Source: Buxus sempervirens (taxonomy: Eukaryota > Streptophyta > Magnoliopsida > Buxales > Buxaceae). Taken from it: a DNA stretch of 64,000 nucleotides. The notes under the pieces are model-generated. The model was not told where the DNA came from. It saw only the letters and a program-made list of their open reading frames with translations, and ran no database searches. Positions within the stretch are counted from its first letter, which is position 1. The number at the start of each line of letters is the position of its first letter. The stretch is taken from positions 14,122,048 through 14,186,047 of the forward strand of contig OX387194.1 of NCBI GenBank assembly GCA_947561395.2, in the 5' to 3' direction. This document shows, piece by piece, positions 22,540 to 31,266 of this stretch. The position numbers and the translations under genes were made by a program.

Positions 22540-23240
22540 TTCTTAGTATGGGGTACCTTCATATGTTTTTTTGGGTACCTGCGTTTTATGTGGGGTACCC
22601 ATACAGTACCTGGCTTCTTAATTGTGGCAACCGTAAGGCATTATTGGGGGGCACTTTTGGCTTTTTTCCTGATGTACCTTAGAATTTTTTGAGGGGTGCC
22701 GTGGTCGTATTTCTTGGGTTACCTCGCTACAACTCTGTGCTATTGGTTCTCTCTTCATGGGGTCACGTTTTGGAAAACTTTGCACAGTACCTTGGGCTTA
22801 AGTCTGGGGTAGCATGGCCTTCTTTAGGGGGTACTCAGATTTGTATGTATTGAAGGTTCAAAAATACGTGCACATAGCTTACATGAGTCACATTCATAAC
22901 GTGACATGAATGTTATAAACTCTCACATCATTCAATACCTTTCCCATGATTTCTAGACACATTATTATATCATAAAAATATAATATTTTCATACAGCAAG
23001 TCGCTGTTTCATCAGGGTTAGGTCCCATGCGTAATCGGAACATGGCGATTAAGCATGCGATTAATCTATTGATTTGTACGACTAATCGTGCGGCCGTATG
23101 TATTATTTGTATGCGCACAAGCGAGGGTTTATGTTTGGGTGTATAAATAGAGGGTTTCGCTCCACTTCGTACTCACGAGTAATCTAGGGTTTCCTACGCC
23201 CGGGTCCCCTTATTCCACTGTTCTCCTGCTGCCTCTCGCC
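22540..23240. repeat. Fold-back spacer module 3 (AATCG core), upstream of envelope-like gene 2
   Basis: Reversed GGTACCT repeats (22550-22840) are followed by an AATCG core (about 23005-23250: CGTAATCGG, GGCGATTAAGC, GCGATTAATC, GACTAATCG, CACGATTAATC). A GTTTCATCAGGGTTA string here resembles GTTTCATCACGATTA in module 5. This half-module precedes a gene promoter. Confidence 0.75.
23142..23150 (+). promoter_or_regulatory. TATA box for envelope-like gene 2
   Basis: TATAAATAG followed by AGGG lies 264 bp upstream of the ATG at 23414, inside an otherwise GC-richer leader. Its position next to the AATCG core fits a core promoter. No transcript evidence is available. Confidence 0.6.
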
Positions 23241-23413
23241 TCCAAATCACGATTAATCTACGGTATACGCACTTCCTGTTTCTTCCAGGGTTCTCCAAGT
23301 CTGTATACTCTCCAACTCAAGGCCAAATATACGGGGTTTACGGTTTGGCTCCACCAAGTTTCCACTGTGAGTTGTGTCGAACATTGTTTTGTTCTCTGTC
23401 ATTTTCTCAAATC

Positions 23414-24709
23414 ATGCCTCGAACAAAGAATTCTAGCATGCGCCATAAGAGGAGAAGGGATAGGACTCCTGCACCTGCAAGTCCCTCATTATCTTCCGGC
23501 TCTCATTACAGCCCTTCTGAGACATAGGAACCCAATCCCTCTCAGTCTACCATCCACAGGGAGCCTTATTCTCCTGATAATTCGTCGTCTGCACCTTCTG
23601 AAGCCGAGCAGATTCGGCAGCGACCCTTGATTGTTGAGAAACCGGTTCTTAGATCATGTTTAGAACCATATGGTATTGTACAGATTCTGGAAGCTGTTGG
23701 TTGGTCCGGCATTCTAGATTGGGGGGATGCTGCCAACTCCTCGACTGTTGCTCAACTTTATGCCGGATCCCGTAACTTGTCCACCCCTCCTTTTCGTGAG
23801 CCTGCATTTGAGATCAAAGTGGCAGACTCTACATATACTGTCACACCTGACTTGATAAGTGATCTAATGGGTATACCTAGATCAGAGATCCGTTTCCTGA
23901 ACCCACCAACGCAAGAGGAACTTGCTGAGGCCACTCAATGTCTGTGTGGGATTGATGCACCATGGAAAAAGACTGTGCTTCAAGCTAATCAGCTCTTCCC
24001 TGCGTATAGAATACTCCATCTCATCTTCACATTCAATGTCTATCCTAGGTGCGGTAATAAGTTCGAGCTGACCAAGCCCATGGTCTTCCTTCTCTACCGT
24101 CTCATTACTCGGACGCGCCTTTGTCTGCCCACATTCATTTGCAGACATATATGTCAAGTTGTCCATTCATCTCATCCCAGAGCCCTTCCGTTTGCCTATC
24201 TTATGACCAGGATTGGGATGAGGTTTGGTTTACGTGGACCTCCTGATTCCATGGTTATTTCAAGGCAATTTTCACAGATGAATCTAAATCAAATGCAACT
24301 TGCACCTTTGCACCACCACTGTCACGCGGCTCAGAGATCCGAAGAACCAATGGCGCACCAACAGCAGCCACAACAAAGAGAGGAAGCAGAGCCAGCACAA
24401 CCTTCGTCATCACATCCTCGTCCACCCACTTCTCAACCCAGCTCTTTCAAGACATATTCACGACGTGGACCGTCGTCAGAAGCCTTTCGTAGGCTTAGCC
24501 AAGACGTTGGAGAGATTCGAGAGGATTTTGGCAGTCTACGACGTGATTTTGGAATGTTTCAGGAATCTATCACTCATGAAGTTGGTGGACTAAAGAAGCT
24601 GGTCAAGAAAGCCGTGAAGATAGTGACTCATCTCTTCACTTGCTCCACTCAGCAGACTCCATCCCTCCCACCACTTCCCGGGTCTGATGACGATGACATT
24701 GCACCATAG
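23414..24709 (+). pseudogene. Envelope-like / putative plant transposon protein, copy 2, one in-frame stop
   Basis: The frame from ATG 23414 to the stop at 24709 is open except for TAG at 23525-23527, early in the Ser/Pro-rich N-terminus (after HYSPSET). After the stop the frame continues without a break. It has the family order: basic start (KRRRDR), GW motif (VGWSGILDW), LMGIPR, ALPFAYL, a Gln/Pro/Ser-rich linker, then a heptad-like C-terminus (VGEIREDFGSLRRDFG). It is clearly diverged from the copy at 15098-16942, so the two are not a recent duplication. The single stop may be a CAG-to-TAG change; this is inference. Downstream initiation after the stop would still keep the conserved domain. 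Confidence 0.72.
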
Positions 24710-24899
24710 TGTGCTGATTTTAGACGTACTTCTATGTTTTGGATATAAATGTCTTTATCTCAACGCAACTCAGATGTGTAGAATGTACTCATTTCCCATA
24801 GTAAAAGTATTCGTAATTACAGCATCATAATCCTCTGTTGTTTCCATTTGATATAACTTTGTCCATCAATCTACTCCGAATCAGTTCCTTCTTTGAAAA

Positions 24900-25420
24900 G
24901 ATGATTGGCGGTGCACCGTAGGCCTCATTTGGGGGCTACCTAAGGCATCATTGGGGGGATTCCTTGAGGACAAGGGCATAATTACAGGGAACAAAGTGGT
25001 ACGTTAGGAAGTAGGAAGAATTTCCTTATAACGCACGGACGTTACGAACCAACGTTCGCGCGTTGAAATCTCAATCACCAATTCGTACTGCAACGTTCGG
25101 GCGTTGATATCCCAGGTACGCGCGTCATGCTATTTGTGCAGAGGGTACCTTGCGCTTATTTGTGGGGTACCTAAAGCATGATTGTGGGTACCTAACGCGT
25201 AATCTACGGTACCTAAGGTCCAGAAGGGTGGGTTCTTATTGTTGTTTGAGGGGATACCTTAACTCTTCAGTTGGGGTGTACAAAATTTATATATTGGGGG
25301 GTTTTGGGAGCCATTATGGGTGGCGCCTAAGGGTTGATGTTGGATGTACCTGTGTTATTAATGGGGGAACCTTATTTTTATTTGGGATGTACTTGCAAGA
25401 GGAACAGCAAGAAGCTCTGA
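24900..25420. repeat. Spacer module 4 (GGACGTT core), between convergent genes
   Basis: The core at 25021-25125 contains ACGCACGGACGTTACG, AACGTTCGCGCGTTGAA and AACGTTCGGGCGTTG. It is followed by reversed GGGGTACCTAA repeats to about 25400. Left repeats are few. It lies between the 3' ends of envelope-like gene 2 and the transposase. Confidence 0.72.
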
Positions 25421-25831
25421 AAATATTAACCAATTACCAGAACTAAATACTTAACTCAAAATTGCGATTCTCATTCCACTGGAAGTATACATTTGGTACA
25501 TACACATCCTTGTACAATTAGAAAAAAATGAACACTTACATTGCACTACAAGAACAATATAATTACAGGACTAACACTGTCAACACATTCAATACACACA
25601 ATTCACTCCCCCTTTCTTGTCGTACCAATATACAAAAGAATCACAAATCTAGAGGGAAATGATCTAAATCTCCTTTTTGACGATATACGCTCCCATCTCG
25701 ACTATAAACTCCTGGAGATCTCCCTACAGTAGAGCTTGAACAGGAGCCAAATTGATTCTGGCCAACAGTATTGCTTGAGTTGGATTCTTGGAATATGTTT
25801 GGACTCATTGATTCCTGTCATTAATGGAATG

Positions 25832-28383
25832 TCATTGCAAAGCATTGAAAGTCTTCAAAAAGTATTGAAGAGTAGGATCTTCTAGAAAATATACCCGCAG
25901 TAGCTGTGTGTAAGTACCAGGTTGTTGGAATGGAGACAAAATTGCATATTCAGCCATAGGATATGTTCTCGATTGCATTCCCGTCACCACTCCATCTGTT
26001 CGAAACTGATGAGAGGCCTATGGAATACATACAATTCATAAAAAATAAGAAATCCCCCATAAAACCATAATCATGATATGATAAAACAAATACATTAGTA
26101 TGAGGTAAGTATTATACCATTGTCTCACTCCATCCAGAGCTTTGACTTGCATATTGTGTTTGTGGTGGAGTTTGAGTCTGAATTGTATTTGCCGTTTGAG
26201 TTGGTCTGTCATGGTTCCTCTTGCTCTTTGGAGCCCTTTCTGAAAAATGTTTTGGTCGACGTCCACTACGACCTCGACCCGGCTTCCTCTTCAGTCCAGC
26301 AACGGTGATTTGGATATTTTCAGATAAATTCTCTCCTTCATTCACATCCACTGTGCTCGGAGGCTTGTTCTTCAGCACATTTCCAACTTCAGTCATTAAA
26401 ATGGCCAGCCCATTCGCAGCACATTCATATGCCTCGAAAGTTTCGGCAGCAATTGCTGATAATTTAACGGCATTATGGCAAAGTTCTCTGTACCGTTTAA
26501 CCAAGGACAGCTTTGCCACTTCCTCATCTGACATACGACTATAACTTGGGCTGCAACCCTTTGCATCCTTTGTCCACCGCTTTAATATGTATTGACTTGG
26601 GATCCTCTTAATATTTCGCATGTCAAGTACTTTGAGTGCATGGCTACACAAAATCCCAACAAATTCAAACTTACGGCAACTGCATTTCAACATATCATCC
26701 TCAGTGTTAACTGTAACAACATGCCCTCGAGGATTATCAAATAAGCTAACTTTATAGATTTTGGATGTCTCAGTATGTGAAGTCTCATTAACAACAAGAT
26801 TCTGAGCTTTTGCATATTCCGATTGAAAAATCTCAAACAGCTTCGGTGTGTATACCTCCCTTGCATGCTTTAATATGATGATTTCCGCCATCATTCTTGG
26901 AATACGCTGGCTCATATTATAATTGTCTTCCTGTTCCTTGTAACGGATATCATCCAAAAGCCTTGCAAAATGCTGGAAAAAACACGAGACTTCCATGTTG
27001 TACTTCGTGTATTTCTTTAACCGGCTGTTGAAGCTTTCACTCAGTTGGGTGCTCTTCATGTCAGCACAAAATGTAGTTCTTCCATATACAAGGCCCATTT
27101 CTCCTTTATCTTAAATATGCCCCTCAGCCACTCATTGTCTTGGAGATCGTATTTTTGAATCATTGCATCCCACGCTTCCAAGAACTCAGCCTCTTCCTCG
27201 TAATCATATATACACCGATTGAAATCAGATGAAAAGGAGGTTCTCGTTTGGAATATGTGACCGAGATGCTTCAATGAATTTTGGTGCAAATGCCATACAC
27301 ATAACCGATGATACGTGTTCGGCAAAACAAAAGCAATTGCAGCTGACATAGCTGCATCTTGGTCTGTCAAGATGGTAACTGGCCCTTTCCCATTCATTGC
27401 CTTTATAAATGTTTCAAACAACCAAACAAAGGATGCCTTCGTCTCATCATAAAGCATTGCGGCTCCGAACACTACCATTCGTCTGTGATGGTTGACTCCA
27501 ACCAATGGTGCAAATGGCCTTTGAGCTTCGTTTGTCCTATAAGTTGTATCAAAACAAACAACATCTCCAAAATTATTGTAGTCTTTTTGCATCTTCCGAT
27601 CAGCCCAGAAAAAGTTTGTTATTTCATTGTTCTCATCAACTTGTACAGCATAAAAGAAAGATGGATCGTCAATCAGTTGTCCTTCAAAATAAATTAATAA
27701 CCTTGATCCGTCTCCTACTTTCATTGCTCTCCGTCTGTCACGAATCTGGTTCTTATGGTCAATAGGTAGGAAGCCCAAATTCTCTCTTCCGCCGGCTTCT
27801 CTACCCATGAACTCAAAAGCATGCTTTGGTCGTATGCCACTGCTTTCTGCTAATACAATTTCTGCTAATTGCGCCTCTGTAACTTTCCTCTGTGAAGGTA
27901 GCATGTGGACCTTACTTGGGGTAACAACCTCATGATTATGCTCGTCCTCAAAGCTCGCTACAAAATACATGCCATTGTCTTGAGCTTTCACACTCATGTG
28001 TGCCAAACAACCCGTACGTGTTTCCTTTCTAGGGTTCTTCACATCTTTATCCCGTTTGTCTATTCCCTTCTTCCCTTCTTCCCTTCTTTATAGCAACAAA
28101 ACTTCCTACACAACTCCTTACCATCTTTCCGACTTTTCCAGCTCGTACTCTTTCGAATACTGAAGCCCTTCTGTGCTGCATAAGCATTGTAAAATCTATA
28201 CGCTTCATCGGTAGATGGGAACTCCATTCCCACGGATGGCCTAAAATTTTGAGTATGCCCTTCGCCGTCATCGAACCTTAGTGCTCTTACAACTCTAGGC
28301 ACTGTATTTATATCCGCTATATCATCACTAACCTCATCTCCACTTAATTGCTCACTCCCACTTGTACAAATGACTTGCTCCAT
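25832..28383 (-). pseudogene. MULE transposase (FAR1/MURA type), two frameshifts
   Basis: From ATG 28383 downwards: FAR1-like N-terminal zinc domain (FYNAYAAQKGFSIRKS, ending in the HNHEV string), MULE DDE domain (first Asp in VVCFDTTYRTN, second in ILTDQDAAM, the C-x2-H of CVWHLH), and a SWIM zinc finger (CSCRKFEFVGILCSH). The C-terminus is basic and Pro/Gln-rich. A 100-bp GT-AG intron (26018-26117) leads to a last exon 26017-25832. Two breaks: near 28062-28090 an 8-bp unit (AAGAAGGG) is present three times where two would keep the frame, and near 27092 one base is missing in TGGGCC. Together they cut the protein into three frames. Overall length (about 815 codons) is normal for the family, so decay is recent, or the breaks are assembly errors. 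Confidence 0.9.
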
Positions 28384-28499
28384 TTGTCCCTACAACATAA
28401 AACAGATATTCCACTTAGAATATCATACTAATAACAATATATAGTACCCATGAACATCACAGGGTAACCATTCTCTTCAACCATGTGCCAAGTTGGTGT

Positions 28500-29060
28500 A
28501 TTTTGACGGCTTATTACAAAACTTGAGTACGTCGGAATAATTTCTTAGTACCTACACACATGGTACCTACGAATAATTTTTACGGTACGCCAAGGGTACG
28601 AACGTGGTACATAAGTTTTGGACCTTCTTCATTCCCATAGGTTTGGTTAAAATAAGATAGAATATACCGGCAACAAATAAAGTCAAAAAAAAGACAAAAC
28701 ATGTCCGTGCGATTAGCCCAAAGATTAATCGTGAGATCCGCGATTAGCATCCACGACTAATCGCCCAGTCAAGATTAGGTCCCGCGATTAATCTCAAGAT
28801 TAATCGCGACTGTCCCGATTAACTCTCCAGAGAACATGAAGTCTCTGTTTCATCACGATTAAATCCCAGGATTAATCGGTGCCAGACGATTTGGGATACC
28901 TACGACAATTTCTTGGGTACCTATGCCTTATTTTGGCTTAATTGGGGGTACCTAGGGCATTATTGGCGGTTTTTTGGTGGGTACCTACAGGTTCTTATGG
29001 TGTGTACCTAAGGCTTAATTGTGGTGAACCTCACATTTTTTCGGTGGGTACCTAAGGCTT
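28500..29060. repeat. Fold-back spacer module 5 (AATCG core), upstream of the transposase
   Basis: A few GGTACC-type repeats lie at 28550-28620. An AATCG core at 28705-28885 holds more than ten copies of GATTAATCG/GATTAGC variants. Reversed GGGTACCTANGGCTTA repeats follow at 28910-29060. It lies 5' of the transposase, the same place the AATCG core takes next to the Ulp1 gene and envelope-like gene 2. Confidence 0.75.
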
Positions 29061-29377
29061 GTTCGGGGGTGGTAATGGCTTATTTGACAGCTGTTTATTC
29101 CTGGGCGTACCCTGTCGATGTGTGGCGGCGCGGCATTGTTCGCCCGACCATCATTTCAATTTATTTAAGGTTCCACCATCTTCGAGGGTTGACATTAATG
29201 GAAAAGGCCAAAAATCTGTTTATGTACCTGGTTTACATTGGTTGTTGGAGTCTTAAATAGAAACCCATAATGGTGGAGTGAGTGGTGGTCCCTTCTTCTT
29301 TAACACTTGGAAGTGGAACTGTGGTAGCTGCCTTCCTTTTCTTTGAAGTGAGAGTAAAGACAGCACCTTTCCCGCCA
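29061..29377. other. MULE subterminal stretch without a recognised gene
   Basis: Short open frames exist but none resembles a protein family. The sequence leads into the right terminal inverted repeat. Confidence 0.4.
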
Positions 29378-29633
29378 ATGTCGGAGTAAACACAGAAATG
29401 TCTGAGTAAGAACAGAGAAAGTTCGGACGTGGACAAGATTATAAGTTAAATAATATAAATGTTTCGCGCGTTTTCGTCTTGCCGAGGAGAGAGCCGAGGA
29501 GAGTTTTAATAGTTTTTTAAGCGTTTGGATCAAAATTACTATTATAACCTTCGCTTATTCTGGTCCGTTGGATTGCGCTTCACAGAGGATGCCTTTGCTT
29601 CACAGGCGATGCGCTTCACAGAGGATCCGCGCG
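29378..29633 (-). repeat. MULE right terminal inverted repeat
   Basis: Reverse complement of the left terminal repeat. It carries an extra piece of about 45 bp near the tip in which the CTCTGTGAAGC motif is repeated three times (29584-29625). The last bases GGATCCGCGCG mirror the left start exactly. Confidence 0.88.
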
Positions 29634-29644
29634 CACTCAATTGG
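29634..29644. repeat. Target-site duplication, right copy (CACTCAATTGG)
   Basis: Identical to 9122-9132, directly after the right terminal repeat. Confidence 0.92.
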
Positions 29645-31266
29645 TGTTTGTCAAGTATTGAAGCAACACTTTCGTGAAAATAAAAAATGATTTTCATTTT
29701 TTCGTTTTCCATTACATGAGAGAGAAATGAGAGGTGATGTTGCTTTCTAAGGCAAACAACAAATTGGGTACGGTTGAGCCAATTTACAGACTCAATCGTA
29801 GATAATCTGAATCATTTTTTAATGTGAAAAGCAACTGCTGAACAAATGATTTCATCCCCTTTTGTTATATTTGTTTCATGTTGGACAGAATTAAGCCTAA
29901 TCCACTGGCATCTATATTAGTTAATTTCCTTACACACCCCTCAAGTTTGAGTGTGAAGATTCAATGGTGGGAAGATTCAAGATTGGAGAATGATTAGGAG
30001 CTTTAGCATAAAATGAAATATATTTAGAAAAGTCTTGCCTTCGGTTATCGATCAGCTGGTGTTGACATGTTAAGCAGAACTTGGTTTTATGCAGTTAAAA
30101 CTGTTAAATGATAAGAGAGAATTAATGTGATACGATTATTTTTTTATTTCTTTTATTTTTTGTCGGAAACGACCTGTTTTATAGAACTAAGAAAAGCATC
30201 TTACAAAACTTCTTCCTCATGGAATCCTCCAGGAATAAATAAGAGAGAAAGGGGAACCTTGATCCATGTATATGAAAAATGGTGTAAGGAAAAATTTGCT
30301 GGGGTGTCGGCAAGATGATTACACTCACGAAGGACATGAGAAAAACCAACATAATGAAACCTGCCGCATAATTGTAGCTTTGACTTGTTAAGTGTCTTTA
30401 TTAATTTTGAGTCTTCATTAAATTTTGTAATCTGAACACATGTTGCTTGAATTTATACCGTGTGTATCGGAAAGAACACATTAACAAGCTTGGTGAACTC
30501 ACACGTCCATTTTTATTTAACAAAGCTCGGTGAACTCATACGAGAAAATTCATTTTCCATTTTTTAAATTAAAATAAAAAGTATAAAAAAGGAGCAACTT
30601 GAGATTTCACAAAGGCACAGGCACCAATATATAAAGAAAGGGGGAATAGATTTAGGGTTTAAGGAAAATTGAAATCAATCTTATCCTTTCTTTTTATTTT
30701 GAAAGGCACAAGCAACAATATATTGGAAGCCTTTGAAGTCATCATTCGACCTTGACAACACGAACTGATCAACTCATTGTGGCTGCACGATGATTTGGGG
30801 TTTCAATTGATTTGTATTCGTTTGTGATATTTGGTTAGGTTTTAGAGTTCTTGGATGAAAAGATTATTACCAATTAAAAACACGTTAATAATGGGTAAAC
30901 ATGCAAAACTCTTAAAGAAATTAAGTCTTCTATTGATTCTTGTTTGTAAGTATGTTGGTATTTGTTGATGTGGCATTTGATGACGTGGCATTTGTTGATG
31001 ATATGGCATTTGAGTTTACATGTCATTTTCAGGTTGATATTTTCTGAACAGATACAGATATTTTGATGTGAAAATTTTTAAACGTGTAGGTGGTTATTTT
31101 CAGATCTGATATTGTTTAACATGATTTGGATTTATCTCTTAAAGTTTTGAATTAATCCTTATCTCTAAGTTTAATAGAGATTTGAATTAAATCTAATCTC
31201 TTAGATCTGATAAGTATTATCCAGTTAAGAGATTATCTTTCCAGGGTTACAACAAATCGGTAACAC
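29645..31266. other. Intergenic DNA between the MULE and the Ogre-like element
   Basis: AT-rich, no gene recognised. At 29883-29985 a block of about 105 bp (with AAGATTCAATGGTGGGAAGA) resembles 8512-8622 on the other side of the MULE, in the same orientation. Short repeats of GATGTGGCATTTG occur near 30965-31010. Confidence 0.5.

Larger units (their letters stand above)
17820..22560. repeat. Large palindromic array of seven hairpin modules and TGTACA satellites
   Basis: Seven copies of AACGCGCGGACGTT start at 18397, 18824, 19638, 20419, 21192, 21619 and 22429. Most are followed 80-120 bp later by the reverse complement AACGTCCGCGCGTT (or a variant), so each module is itself a hairpin flanked by GGTACC repeats. 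Between modules lie satellites of TGTACACATGTGTACATG. The block is an inverted repeat about an axis near 20064. From about 17914-18790 it matches 21338-22214 almost perfectly. Modules nearer the centre are more diverged. Open frames through the satellites read Cys-Thr-His-Met-Tyr and are not genes. Confidence 0.9.
9133..29633. mobile_element. 20.5-kb Mutator-like DNA transposon (MULE) with four cargo genes
   Basis: Both ends carry matching inverted repeats starting CGCGCGGATCCTCTGTGAAG, flanked by a perfect 11-bp duplication (CACTCAATTGG). Inside, in alternating orientation, lie an Ulp1-type protease gene (+, 10584-13806), an envelope-like/plant transposon protein gene (-, 15098-16942), a second such gene (+, 23414-24709) and a FAR1/MURA-type transposase (-, 25832-28383). 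Linkage of MULE transposases with Ulp1-like genes is established for the Kaonashi MULEs of Arabidopsis and similar melon elements. Two envelope-like genes in the same element are unusual as far as I know. All spacers are built of fold-back repeat modules. The transposase and two cargo genes carry lesions, so this copy looks non-autonomous unless these are sequencing errors. Confidence 0.92.

Noticed and set aside
30127..30318. Open frame of 63 codons on the plus strand
   Set aside because: No recognisable motif, no context, AT-rich. Likely chance.
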